From: Neelides folsomi
Lineage: Eukaryota; Arthropoda; Collembola; Neelipleona; Neelidae
Assembly: GCA_034687125.1 (NCBI GenBank)
Contig: JAQGBZ010000005.1
Coordinates: forward strand, 496,001 to 560,000
Reading direction: 5' to 3'
DNA: 64,000 nt
Below, piece by piece: positions 37,399-52,300 of the stretch (its first letter is position 1; each line of letters begins with the position of its first letter). Made by a program: the position numbers and the translations under genes. The notes under the pieces were generated by a model. That model worked only from the letters and a program-made list of their open reading frames with translations, was not told the origin of the DNA and ran no database searches.

Positions 37399-40300
37399 CT
37401 ACACAATATAATGCTCAATTGATGATGGCAGTGGCGGCAAAGGTGGTTGTGGAGGAATAAAATGAAGATTCTTCCTCGTGATAAAGGAATGAATTTCCCA
37501 AAATGTTGGTCGATCCTCATCACTTCTCCTCCATGTATCACACATGAGTTGGTAAATGTCTTTTGGACAGCCATGAGGTTTGGGAAGTTGTTCGAAGGGA
37601 TCTGCCTCGTCGCAGACGGACAATCGTCTCAAGTTGTTCAACACCTCTTGATTGTTCATCGTTGGGTAGGGAAAGTGACGGGAGTAAGAGAGGATTTCCC
37701 AAAGGCAGACTCCATATGACCAAACGTCACTCTTGGTCGAGTACTTCCCCTGAACAAATAAAGTGTCATGTTCAATTTCTTCATCTATTTCTCCGATCCG
37801 TTAGGATCCGAAAAAGGAAAATAAAGAGAAAGCTTACCAGGAAAAGTGATTCCCACGCCATCCACCGAACCGGTAAGGGCATTTTCCCGTCAAGTTTGTA
37901 ATAGTCAGTGGAATAGAGATCCGTGTCTGTTGCAAAATGTGAGATTTTCACCACCAGACCGCGTCCGACCACGCAATTCCTAAAATGTCAAATCAACCCC
38001 TTGGTTAAACACCCCTCAAAACAACCCTTTAATATAACTTTAATTGAAATTTACAGCAATTGGTAATTTAACCATTTATTGAATAATGCTAAAATTAAGG
38101 ATGAATGTTAAACAATTTAATGAATTAATTAATTACCGTGTAGCGAGATCCCTATGAACAATATTTCGACTTTCGAGAAATCTCATCCCTCCGGCAATTT
38201 GACTAGCGAGGTAAAGAAGACTCCCAAAACTGCAAATCAAAAAATATTTATTAAATCCGCTCATGTCAGACAATCATAAATAAAGATGTGTCAAAAGCCA
38301 ACCTGAGTTTTTTCGGAGCGTTGGGAAGAAGCGTATCATTTTGTCTCAAGAACTGGCAAAGATCTCCAAGCTCAAGAAATTCCAAGATGACACTGTATGG
38401 TTCCTCCTCCGTACAAACCCCCAGAACTTGAGCCACGTTTGGATCCGAGAGAGATGAGAGGAGCCGAACTTCTTCAAGGAAATCCGACCTGCCAATCAAA
38501 GCCCCATTAATCATATCTCCCCAGTGTTATTGGATCCCACCAACTCAAAAACAATGATAGTAATTGATGGGATGGATGAATTAACTCATTACTTGTCTTT
38601 ATCCGTCGCGTTCCTCAGCAAGTGCTTGACGGCCACGAGACTCTTTTCCGCTCCGACTCCCTCAGCCTCTCCGATGAAGACCTTTGAAAATGAGAAAATA
38701 ACGTCAATCACCTTTTATCCAACAACTCATTAATTATTAAAAATGATGTCTATTGCAAGGGTCAAAGGACCCTTTATGTTTATTCGTTTAATCATACTCC
38801 CTTATTAAATATGAAAATATTTCGAGAATAAATGAATGAATAATATAACGTGAATCAACTTACAGTTCCAAAGGCTCCATCGCCAAGTTTCCTCAGCATT
38901 CGAAGACGATGTTTGGGAATTTCAGGAACACCAAGTTCACGAAATCTCATTTGAATCGCACGACTTCGACTCACCGCTGGAGAATTTGGAATTGATTTCA
39001 AAGGGCTCATTTGATTTGGTAGAAGTTTTCCAAGTTCATTTGGAACCGCATACTCATATTCGTTACACGAATCTCCTAAAATAATTAATAAAATATAAAT
39101 TCTCATTATATAATTAACAACAAATAACTAATCTTTTATGGAATAATCTAAACATTTAACCTTTTTATAAATTAATTCCAAATGCAAGGTCTATTTATTT
39201 AACATTCTACAGATTTGGTTGTGAAAACAAACTCAAAATATTTTTAAATTTCAATTTGCCAGATCAGTTATGATGAGTGGAAAAGTTTTAAATTCTAATT
39301 TACGACTCTCATTACAGAAAGTAACAGAAGACACAAGGCGGGATGAGACATTTGTAAGTGAGAGAAACTGAAGCCGAAAGAGGCATAAATGTGTTTAAAT
39401 CGGATCCTTTTACCCATTTACTGCTTCGACTCCCTCCAAATGAAAATAAACAGGGCCTTTTAAGTTTAAGTCACTGAACTTCCTATCTGCCCCTCGCGTC
39501 CTTCAATCTCAATCATGTTTCAAAAGAAGTCTTCCTTTAAACATCTCCAACTAATCTTCTTTACAAGAGAAATGAGCAAAGTATCAACTGGTCCTATATT
39601 GACTTGTGTTAAATATAAACCCTCGTCATATGCATAATAAATACAAAAACATCTATTTTAGAATAGAATTAGTGTGAAGGATTTTTTGTTCCCAAAAGAT
39701 GAAGAGTTGTCTGGTGCTGGTGGAGTTTACTTAAAAGAGGAAACCCTCGAAGCCAATGGCAAATACACAAATTGTGTTTCTTTCATAATTTGGCGACGGA
39801 ACTCGCGTGGGGCGGAAATCTGGAGAAAAAATATCCGGTACAAAGTGAGAAGAACAGAAAGTGAAGAATATTTATTTACACTTTCAACGTCTCCTTATCT
39901 CTTTTCCTTTATTTTACCAGTCATTTTAATGAGGAGTTCTGTTGTTCAATTTTACATCTTTTCCCCCATGACACAAATGTATACGGATCTGTACATAATT
40001 GTATGTAATTCCATTACACAATGCCTTAAAAATCCAACACATGGATCTCACTGTTCTTACAAGCTGATTGAAAATTAAACAGTAAACTATTATTATTTTT
40101 CTATGTAATTTCCCTATTGTATGTTATACAATAATAAAATTATTTCATCATAAGCCATTCCATGAGAAGAAGATCTTTGTTATCCAAAATTGCATGCTAT
40201 TAATTTTCCAAATATTAAATTACTGATTGTAATGTCATACTCTGTCCAATACATCACTCAGAAATACACCCTGTGAAAAGAATACGTGTTGGTCTAATTC

Positions 40301-43300
40301 TCTCCTTTCCCAATTTATGATTAAATAATAAGAGACAATTAGTAGGGCGAAAGGGCGGATAGCGATTAGAGCATGACAACATGGAATTAACTACCGAAAG
40401 AACATTAAAAGAAACAGTGAAAGTAAAATTGTAGGAAAAGTCTCCCAAATGCAAGGCATTTATTCCCCCCAATGATCCACAGAATCTATGAAAGTGGAAT
40501 GTAGAGCAAAATAAGGAAGGGGTAAAGGGCCTCAAATCACGTAATGGTTGGATCAATCAACTGAACAGATTGTTCGTGACACGAAAAAATTCCTTCATTA
40601 AACCGCCTTGACTCCTTTATGTTATATGAAATACCGGGATATGGTATGCGAGGTTATGTAGATCCTCACGGGTAATGAATTGTATTCCTAATATCCACCA
40701 TATAGCAGTATGAGAATTACAGCAATGTTTAATGGAATCATTTATTTTCCCTCACCGCACTCCCCCCGCCTCATATATTTGAACACCGGAGTTCTCCATT
40801 CCTCTTCTTAACTGAACTCTTAATTCGGAAATTCCTCGGTCTCTTTGACAAGGAGAGGAATAATGATTGAAATTGAATCCACTTACTCACACAATCGTTC
40901 AATCACTCCGATAACTCTTTCATTCATCTCCCCTACCATTGGACATTATTAATATAGAAACTTCTGGAACATCTCTCATGAATGTTCCAAGAACTTTCCC
41001 TCTCGTTCCATTAACCAATACATATTTTACTTTCACTTTTCAAATTCTCCAACATTCCTCATTTATCAATAAAAAGTAATTGATTCTTGTAAACTCAAGA
41101 AATTTCCTCCCATAACCATCATCGTTAAGATTGCCTAAATATCACAAATCCGCAGTAATAATCATTCAGCTCTCAAACAGTAGTTTATAGCTAATAAAAA
41201 TCTCCATTTCTCCCAAGATTAAATAAACGTATTGGTCATTAAAAATAACTATAAAAATTATGAACATTCCAATGTTAACTGTATAAAATCAAACATTTAT
41301 AAATGTTATACACCAACAACATACTTTTGTATTTTAGTATTTATCAGATCATACCATATTATGTGTCTTATTGTGTTTATGGAAATGCAAAAAAATTCAA
41401 AAATTTATTTAACTCAATTTCTATAACATGAAGCAATTATCTAACTAAAGTATGATACATATCTTCCATTATTTTCAAAACATTTTCTTCACTGAGATTC
41501 CAATCTATTAATTCCTTCCTGCCAGAATTGTAGTGTGCGAGATCCTAAAAAGCTGTTTATTGCAATTTTTAAATCATCTTCGTTTTCAAATCTTTGACCT
41601 CTCAAGAATCTTTTCATGTGAGAAAATGAGTGAAAGTCAGATGGAGAAATGTCTGGAGAATAAGGCGGGTGTGGAAGAGTTTCGATTCCCAATCTGTCCA
41701 ATGTGTCTTTAACAATTTGACATGTATGAAAACGAGCATTGTCGTGGAGCAAGTATTTATTGTATCTTCAGTTCTGGCACTTCTTGGTCGTCAAGTAGAG
41801 AGTATCATTTGAACAGAAGTCCTTCCTGATGAAAACTTGGACATCCATCGGCTCACAGTTCTATCACTCACACACGATTCGCCGTAAAGTTCTCTCATAA
41901 ATCGACAAACTTCGGAAGGTTGCAAGCCTTGTGACCAATATACTCGAATTGTTGACCTCTGTTCTTCAAAAGAGTTAATAAGTAAACGATTTCTTGAAAC
42001 TTCTGATTTTGCGTGAATTTTAAGATACTCAAATAGTTTAAAAAATTAATTGATTATTTTCCCTATGTTGCTAATGTAAATTTGAATTTTGCATAAGACC
42101 AATAAGACATAATTTGGTATGATCTGATAGAACTTCACATGTAATACGTTAGCCATATTCTTAAATATTTATAAAAGGTCAATTTACGTGCGAAACCACG
42201 TAAGGTTTTAATTCGCTTTTTCAATTGTTTTCATGTTTTCAAGAAATTGTGAGTTTATGAAGGCGCACAATGAAGGTACACATGGCATTCTATAGACAGG
42301 TACATAATATCGATTGTAAGGACTCAAGTATAAATAGTAGTTAAAACAATCTCTTCCGTTGGGTTAAGAAAGTATAGTTTTAGGGGTTTTAAGTGCACAG
42401 GAGGTGCCACGTGGAGAGAAAGTAAAATTCCCTACTGTGTGTGTGGTGGAATATAAAGAATAACGAGGAGAATTGTGAAATATTCCTCCGCGTCCCATGG
42501 AGCCATTTCCCGGAGTAAATTAGTAAAGTCCTCATTGCTATTCCACGGGAGAGTGAAGGACAAAAGCATTGCGTGTTCCGTCACCGTCTTCGTCCTCTCT
42601 TGTCGCATCACGTGCGGGGAAGCGATTCCAAACTCTCCATATCTTTCTCCCCCCACAGTCCACCTTCACTTTCTTCAATTCAAGTTCAGAGGAAGTGCAT
42701 TTAGACAAAAAAAAGAAATAAGCAAATACCTCCTTGTCAAACACACGTTCTTTTTCAAAAGACTTCCCATGCACAAGGAATTTAAAAATAAAGTCTCTTC
42801 CTTCCTATCTTTTTTCATTATAAGCTAAAACAAACTTTATCTCCACACTTGTGTATTGGAGATGAATCTTGAAGAATATTTGATATGTTTGTCTGAACAC
42901 GAGGTGTATTACTATTATTGCTACCAACTGCAAAACATGTTGTTGATCCATGTTCGCAGTTTGAAATTACATTGATAGAATAAAAATGGGAAGGGAATGG
43001 TTCTCTAATAAAACTTTGTGCAATTAAACTTATCCTGTAGAACAATACCAAGACTCGAATAAGGATGTCTTGGCCATACAAAAGAAGGTAGTCAGAATAT
43101 GGGAAAAATGTATCTTTAAAGGTTGAACAAAAGGTTAGGAGAGAAGAAGTTTCAAGATAAGCTCCTCCGATAAAAGTGATTTGTGGGGACGTCGGGAAAA
43201 CATTAATTTACTGATTCAATTTGCCTCATTAAAACTTCAACAAGTTTCACCTTCGTCCCCAACTGGACGTGGGCGGAATTGGGAAATGGGAAGACGGGTT

Positions 43301-46300
43301 TTGGGATGGGTGACATGTCGTGAGGCTCATCGATTCTCTTCACCCGACTCCTTCAACAGTTTTACATCGGATTACCACATTAGACCAAAGACAATACTCG
43401 AAAATTCCTTTTCTTTTTACAAACATGTATCACACCGAACAATGTTCTTTAACTATACATTGACATTCTAGATACGAACATGAGAGCATCCATAGTTTAA
43501 ACATGCGTATATTGATCCTAACATAAGTAAGAAGTTAATTGTAAAAAGTTTACATGTAATTAATACATACTAATGGCAATGACACCTATAACCATTAAAT
43601 GTTAAACATTAAATCCTAAACTGCTATAAAATAGGAAGAATATTAAAGAAAAATAAAGTTTATGGCATAAAATTAAGAAATTCTAAAATATTTACAGATA
43701 GATCTTTGTAAAAGAATTTGTGAATTCGTCCTTTGGTCCATGCGGATTTCTCGGTAAACAAAAATTTCCGCATGAGTTTCTCTCAATTTACACAAAAAAT
43801 TTCTCGTTCCTTCCTTGAATGATTTGAGTGAGTGAAAGAAGGTTTTTGTTTCCCTTCAAACTCCCTTCAGTTCCTCATTTTTCATATGCTCACTCGTTCG
43901 TCTCCCCATTTGTCAAAGGGAACCGACGAGACATTAAATTACGAATTTTTCGCAACTTCTAAAATTACTTTTCAACTCCCATTGTCTGGCTCAATGGGCC
44001 TTATATTTCATTATTGGACTCACGTATAAATAAAAAAATATTCCCAAATAGAAAAATCAACCTTACCAAAATCAATTTGGTAACAAGCAATAGTAATAGC
44101 AATAAAATATCCAGCATACCTGGATTGTTCGGCGGCGTAGGATTTGAAACGAGAGTGCAGGAGTAATATTCGGCCATTTTCCCCTTTGTTCCTCCCCCGT
44201 TGCTCGTGGGGAAGGAAGTGAGGAGATGAGGAGTGCTAAAGGGTTCCTGATATTCGCCCGTGGAAATCTTGCATTTTCGGATCTCCTCCGGAGAGACATA
44301 TCCGAACTCTGTTTGATTGTCATATTGCAATGTCCCGCCGTGGCTCGAGGGGCCTTTCGATCTCGACTTCAACTTGCTCCGAAAAATCATTGCCGTGAGG
44401 ATGAAGAGAAGTACAACGATGATCGCGACAAATGAGCTGATCACGGCGGTCACAACGATCGCTGCTGAGCTCCATTCACTTCGCATCGCTGGTGTTTGTC
44501 CCACGAGGCCTGAAGTCAACACATTAGCATTTAAGTATTTCACTCCTTTACTTGTCATATTTCTCTCGTATACCATATTTACTAAATGTAAGAATATACC
44601 AATATGTCTTACATCTATAGAGTAATATATTTTCTACATTTAACCATGTGTCCATATACTACTCATATATAAAAGTATGTATTCAATATAAGTCTAAAGT
44701 CTTATTGTATTTATATTGAGACTCACTTGGAGTTTCTTCAACCGGAACTCGGTTTCCAGGAAATCCTTCGGATGCATCGCTTTGGGCTAAAAGAGCATCT
44801 TCAGATCCAACTGATGAGGAAATCTCGTCAGAGAAGTTTCCCATTGCAGGCTCTGAAAGTCAACATTCGGCATATTGTATACATTATTAAAATGTAGAAT
44901 TATATAAAGCGAAAGGGATATTATGTCCGGGTGATGTAAAAGACCCTTCGTCAGTTTGCTCCATAAAGAAATTTCATCCACGTGGAAATGTCCCACACGG
45001 GACAGAGTTACAAATACTCCCTTTTGAATCATTCATGACTCCAGAGGTAGAGAAAGATGAAAAAATATATAAAAATATATATGTACATGTCTCCCTTTTA
45101 GCTCTAACAGCCTCTCTTGCAGATGACGAATGGAATGTATTTTTTTAGAAGGCCAAAGACCCACAGTGGTCCAAAATCACCGAATTATGTAGGCCAGACA
45201 CTTTAGTCTCAACGATAACGAGTTTCATTTTTGCCCATTTCCCTTTTAAGCACACCTCACTTTTCAGAAAACTCATAAACTTGGTTTGCTTAATATTTAG
45301 CTCAAGGTAGGTCCAATATAAAGAGATGTGATGTAAAGATACAAAAAATGCGAAACTCTGTAAAAGTTATAAAATGATAAAAATACATTCTTTTTATATA
45401 AAGGTTTAGCTGGGAGATTGTGCGAATATTTATGAACTATTTAACTTTGTACGTAACAGATCTTGGTAGTATATTTAAGAATGTTATATAAAAACGTTGG
45501 CATTTTAAAATATAGGAAGTAATATATCAAAATCCCAAACTAAAGAATTCATTATAGATTGCAGAAATCAATTTCATGTTTTTACAACTCAACATGGAGG
45601 GAAATTTGCGAGAATGGCATTCAAACTATTCCAAATAAGTCAAATAACTCACGGGAGTCGAAGGTAACTTCACTGATGAGAATCCATTTGGCGGCCCAAA
45701 ACAACTGAATTTTGACATACTGAGCCACTCGGTGATGAAGTTTGATCGTTACATTCTTCGGATCTTCAAATATGCAATCTTCCATCCTACATTTAAATGA
45801 AAAAGAGTTGACTAGAGTCGTTTCCGAAATGAGGAAATGGCGAACAGAGCAAAGCACTTACGGTGTGTAACTGATCGGATCTCCTGGGAAGATTTTCCCA
45901 CCGACGCTAAAGTAAACCCTCGCTTCGGAAAAGACCTAGAATTGAAAAACAAGATTTGTATTAAAAAAACTTTATAATGCAATTGAAGTGGGGTATATAA
46001 ACACATCAAAACTTTATTCTTCCTCTTTTAACCCGATCAACTTTCAAAGAACAATTGGAAGCTCAGGCATTGGGAAAAATAAACTTGGAAAATAAACTTC
46101 TTTTTCTCACACAAACACACATACATTTTTCAAATATCCTTCCCATTCCCATTATTCGCAATAGAAGTATAGTGACATTAAATTATATTGAATTTAGTAT
46201 TACTGGAATTGAAAGCAGGTAAAAAAAGAAGGGGGGAATCTTCCCTTTGGGGAAGGGAGGAATGAAATATGGAATTGGATTCGAAATTGACGCTTCCATT

Positions 46301-49300
46301 ATCATCATATTTCATTTTCCGTAGGGTCGAGACATAAACAAGGCGGCAGCGAAGAAGCAACACTCCATTTCTCACACCAGAGAACGATTCAATTCAATTT
46401 CCACCCTCCTCCGACAACTCCCTTCCGAAGAAGAGAAAAAGAATCCACTCTAAATTTCCGCAACTTCAACTTAATGGTCTGAGAATCTCGCCACCTGAAG
46501 CCCGCATTGCTCATTTTATCACGCGACCAAAACATCGCGAATTTAAAATCAAAACAAGTTTCTTTATCTTTATACTTAATTACAATATTATCTGTATGTA
46601 TTTCATAATGGCAATTACAATTGTAAAGATTCTTACTCTACATATATTACTTATAAAGATTACTATTATAAAGAATCCCATTTTAATCATTTGCTTATGT
46701 TTTTCTTTCCATTGTAATTGTTTGGCAATATATTTTGCCTTGTTTATTCTATTAGAATTTTAATAGAATTTGGCTCGTGTATTAGTTAAACAAAAAATGA
46801 ACATTAACAAATTGAACTTCAAAGTTCTATTTGTCTCTTGGTTCAACTGTCACTCGTCTCACTTTCCTTTTCACTCCTCCTTCCGCAAAAAAACCCCAAA
46901 GAGATATGCAATGGATTAAGAGAGTGCGAAACTTGAAGCATTTGTATGCAAATTACAGCTGGGTTTAAAAATCCAAATCCATTGGTTGGGAATAGATGTG
47001 CAAAGTGTTGGATGATATAGGCTCATTAAAAAAAGAAGGATAAAATACAGAGGATCGTTAGGAGGAATAAGAAGTGTAATATCAAGTGAAGTAGGAAGTT
47101 GAATGGCTGACTCTACTGATCTATTATCCAGGAGAGTCTTGTGAAGGAACGTAAGGAATTGCCTCGTCCCCCTTGTCACTAATGGCCTGAGAATTTTGGC
47201 ACCTGAGAGCTCCGAGTTGTTTATATCGTCCCTTGTATCATCGGATCTTTAACGAGGCATAAATTGCTCAACACCCTCACCCAAACTCCAAGAAATGCTT
47301 CTTTGCACAATGAGAAAACTTATTCTTATATGAGGGAGATTCCTGGAGCTGGTTAGCAGAAGCTCATGCAACTTCCTCCCCTTCTCAAAAAATCCTCAAG
47401 AAGGAAAGGAGCAAAATGCGTGGTCGCATGTTCTTTCTACTTATCTCATTAGGGCCTTCAGGAGAGGAGAGGAGAAATTATGAATTATGCGACGATAGCA
47501 GGCTTTTTCAAGAGACTTATTATCAGAAATGGCCCTTCCGTTCTCCCCTCCGAAAAACCTCGACAATTTATATTAGTATGCCAGTTGGTGAAAGGTAAAA
47601 ACTTCATACTGAAGAAAAACTGGGACTATGAATGAATTAACCACAAAACATGCTAAAAAGATACAAATAAGCATACATGTTATAGAGTATAAATAATTTA
47701 AATTGTTTAAGTTATACAACAAATGGTTATACAAATAAATACATTATATCTACTACCTATACAGTATGTTGTATGTGTATTTCTTATTCTTTTACCAAAT
47801 ATTGGTAGTTATAAAGTTATAATTCATTCTTAACAACATGCAAGTTATTAACATAACGAATATAGAAAACTCAGATATTCTTTTAAAAGACTTGGCTACT
47901 TAAATGTTATTAACATTAATGCACCATGGCTTGCCGGTTGGTTTAAAGCAGCGACCTAGTAAATCATCTCCAACTACTTTTTCTACTTCCTCTTACATTA
48001 AATCAAGGTGGAAGTTAATTAGTTTCAACTCCTTAATGCGAAGCCTCTAATTACGAACCTCTTAACTGTTCAAAGCGCACCATCAATCTTCCAAAATCTC
48101 TTATATACTTTTATTACCCTTCCGCATCCATCCCTCATTGGTATGTGAATGTAAATATCATTCTCCATTTATTGATATTCTGTCTCCCAACAAAACTAAC
48201 TGCACATACATGTATAACTTCATATTAAAAGTGTGTGATGATGTAACCACAAAAAACTGACTGAGCGATATATAAATACAAGTGTTTGGCCAACTCTTAT
48301 TGATAAAATAGTTTCGACGCAAGCTCCATGTTTAATTTATACATTAAAAGAGAGACTGTGAGGTCTCATAAATAAAGGTTAATAAATGAGTGCCATCATT
48401 CTTTCTCGAGATATATTCACTAATTTGGCGTGGGAGGTTTGGATCGTAAAAGAGGGAAATAAGGGGGAATTTTATGCTCCAGCTATTTGTGAGAATCAAA
48501 GCAGACTGAGGGCGGAGATTCGTCTCGGAAGTGACAGAGAGAATCAAAGATTTGGGCAAATCCTTAAAGAGACCTCTTGTAACTTGTGATCGTTTGGAGC
48601 GGAATTGATTACCTTTGGAGTCATTTACAAAATGATTTGACTTGAGTTTGAAAGCGTGGCTGGCCCCTTCCAGACAATGCTCATCTCAACCCACCGCCAA
48701 GTAGAATTTTAATTATCCGGGACATTTTTACTGCGCCCATAAAGAGGGTTCGTAAATCCGTTCTCAGGGATTTCCCCCTCAATGGATGTGTCCAAACCAG
48801 TTGTCAATTTGAATAAATATTTGCATGGTTCCTTGTGAGGGTAAGTGGGCATAAATGTCACTCCAAGATCACTTAAAGATATTTCTCTAATGAGTAACCG
48901 TCGTCTCCTCCTCCCGCACTCAAATATATTAACAATTCCTTAAAAAATCTTCCTATCCTTCTAATTCTTAAACTTCTCTTAAAGTTATACGAGTATTTAA
49001 GTTATGTAGAAGAAATAAACAAATTATATTCGCTTGCATCATATACCTGCACATAGAAGAGTTTTAGTTTCGGATTTATCACTTTCCCACACCTTCTCTA
49101 AAAATACCATGGGGTGAGATTAGGGAGATGTTCATTTTAACATAAATGTTTAAGTACATCTGGAGCGAATGGTTTTAATTTCATTAACCCTCATTCCCTT
49201 AAAGAAAGGTCGTAATCAAAGGAAGCAATCGAGTAAAAGGCTATTTTCATTGAAGAGCATTCCTCCGAACAATCTGATCCAATTATTTCAACGAGGACTG

Positions 49301-52300
49301 GAAAGGAACTTTAACTTTTACAACCCGGTCATTGCGTGAGACAATTTCTTATATAGGAAAAAGCCCTTGAAGGAGAAATTTATATTTATCTATTTTATTT
49401 ACATACAAAAAAATGAAGTTCTCCCCTTGTTAAGATTAGACCAAGATCAAATGACGAGAATTATACGCACATTCTCGATAAAAAAAGAAGGTTTAAAAAG
49501 TTCACCTTTTATCTAATAAAATACTTGATAAGGAAATCGAATCCATTTCATTCTCGACTCAAGACATTTTCCTTTTACTGCCGAGTATAAATCTCGTCCC
49601 AACAAAGCTTCATTTTACTAAAAATTACCCCTGGAGCAATAAAGCCAAGTCTATTAAAACTCTATTATAAATAGGAAGTATATGTAAATATGGCAGTGTT
49701 AAATGAAAATTAGAGCTTGGAAGATGGCAAAGTTCATTGAATTGAATTGGGTGGGCTTGTGGAGTGAATATGAAATTGATTAGTTGATTATACTTGATTA
49801 GTTGATTAGGAAAGTTCATTACGAGACACGCCGGGGAAGTTTATTAGTGAGCCCTTGTTTGTTGTAAACATGCATGGGAATAAATAGATAGAACAACAAG
49901 ACGAGCATAAATGCCATGGTCCAAGTGACAGAGGATTGCTTAAGAGATTGACAGGACCTCGACAAGCTAACAGGATAAACAAACAGACTGGGGGGCCAGG
50001 AAACTCTTCACTTTAATTTATTCATATTTCTCTCATCCTAAGAAAGTCTGAGAAAAGATGCTGTATGATGATACCATCATCTTGGTTTCACCACAACCAC
50101 ACCCTTAAATTAATGAATAACTCATAATTAGAATTTATTAATTGGAATGGCTTATTTGGACCAACACGAGATAAATTACAAGAAACTCAATCCAGAAATA
50201 ATAAATAATACATGAAAATGTTTTGATAAAAACGGTTATTTTGTATAAACTAAATGTAAAAGTCCAATTCGTACTTATGAATATTTTATGTAAATATTAA
50301 ACGGTTCATATTTCTCTTTGGCTTCGCCAAGTTCCAGTTTCTTTCTCCTTATTGTGAAAAGAGAAAGAACGTCGTTTGGGTTATGATTTATAGGCAATTA
50401 CGGTTGGAGTTATTATATTTTAAAATATTTATTAGCCTCCCGTGGGTGGGAGAGGAATGATAAGAAAGCCGGTCATTTAAAGTGGCCATCCGTCACTTCC
50501 CATGAATTTCATTCATGAGTCCAAACACCCCCGTCGTCCCACCAACACACCTGGAGAGGACGCGAAGGTGTGGACGCTTAATTGGATTCGCCCCACAACT
50601 CTCCACTTCATTGCAAAATAGATTGAAGGAATCTCACCTTAACATCTTTTGTGAATTGATTTGAGGCGTGAATGTGGACCAAGTTGAACTCTCGGGGCGC
50701 ATCAAACTTGAAGATGATTTCTACAGGGTTGGTTGGACTCCTCGTATCATTTTTCCATCCGACCCATCCTTTACCTGTAAAACCAATATAAAATATAAAT
50801 ATAAAAATTTCAATTCATCCATTGAGAAAAACAAGTAGTGAACAATGAACTTCCCGATCTTAAATCTTTACACTTGGACTTTTACAACAGCATTAAATAT
50901 AAAGTTTATCGAGTAATTGAAAGTGATAGATCTTCTAAAATGTTTCAGTTTTAACATTTTCTCTGCATCTATCGTAAAACTAGGAAATTCCAACGTGAAA
51001 ATTTAATGACTCTGGAGACTTCTTGAATATGTTCATAATTAATGGTGGAAAGTCAAATGCCAGTTTGTTCATCTAATTTAACCCTTCATGAAAATTTAAA
51101 TAAGGCAGGTAAACGCGCTTGGGTTTTGACATCAAATGCCGAGAGCCCGGCGGGTGAATGGGAAAGAAGTAAATTAAATTTTCACAAAATGAGAGAAAAC
51201 GAACAACAGAGGAAAATGACAAAACAGAGGACTAAAATGTCCATCAGGGACTTGGTAATTTATTTACAAATACTCAAGGCTTGAGGTTTTAATAACGATA
51301 AAGAGACGTTGAATAAATTAAAAGCTCTTTTACCTCGTTCATGGCCATAGTAGTCATCTTTGAAATTGGCCGGCCCTCCACGACCATCAATGAGTTGACC
51401 CAATCCATTCCGAAGAACATTCCCATCCCAGAATCCATCGTAAGTGTGGTCGTACAAATTCCAGTTTTCTCCTCGTTTGCTACCTTGGAGCATTGAATAG
51501 GAGAGAAGTCCACCTGGAATAATTAATAAATCCCCGTTAGCGTTCTATTTTGGAAACTTGTGTAAACTTGGGTTAATTTTATATGAATATTTAACCAATT
51601 TGACCGTTTGCATTCGACCAAATAATAAAAGAACGAAGGGATAAATGGAGGCTTTTGGTACGTTCACAGAATTTATAAAATACAACTTGAGATTCTTGGT
51701 GAATTAACTTGCTAAATATTTAAAAACTCTTGATTGTAAGAAAGAGACGCCGAAGAAAATATATAAAAGTTTAAATTCGATTACTCATTTAAAATTCCAT
51801 TAGAGAAAACGGAGATCTCTGGATAAATTCACGAGGAGATCATTAAGAAATTATATCAATGGGTTTAAAGAACTAATGGGGCCAAAAAAGATCTTTTCTC
51901 TACAGAATCATTTCTTCACAAATTTCTTCTTCTATTAAATACAATGTTTCTCACAATTCCATTTAAACCCAAAACTTAGCGTTTCCCCATTATTACATTC
52001 TATGAATCTGTACAATACTAAAACTAAAGTTGAACAAAGTTGAAAATACCCCCCAATGTGGTTTAACTTCTTGTAAATTTTGTGCTCAAGAAGCCACACT
52101 TGTCTTAATTAGTAAAACTGTTTTCAAAGATCTGTCTCAATTAGAAAAATCTTACCTCTAAATGGGCATCCGTAAATTTCCACTCGCATACACACAGTCC
52201 GTCTATGATGAGAATAAGGGAGGAACCGCAGCTTGGACGCCATGATCGGCGGCTTCAATTCCGTCTTTGCAGCCAAATATGTATTGATGTTCCCTTTTAG

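Larger units (their letters stand above)
39076..44119 (-). other. 5.0-kb intron separating the membrane exon from the kinase exons
   Basis: It runs from GTATGC (minus strand, at 44119) to TTTTAG (just above 39075), phase 1. It holds a deleted mariner element at 41342-42129. Other open frames in it have no domain or splice support. Confidence 0.75.

Noticed and set aside
37447-37901. Plus-strand open frames across the kinase exons
   Set aside because: They are shadows of the minus-strand kinase exons and have no domain.
39674-40078. Plus-strand open frame of 134 codons in a DDR intron
   Set aside because: It has no recognisable domain, its start context is weak and its composition looks like the surrounding non-coding DNA.
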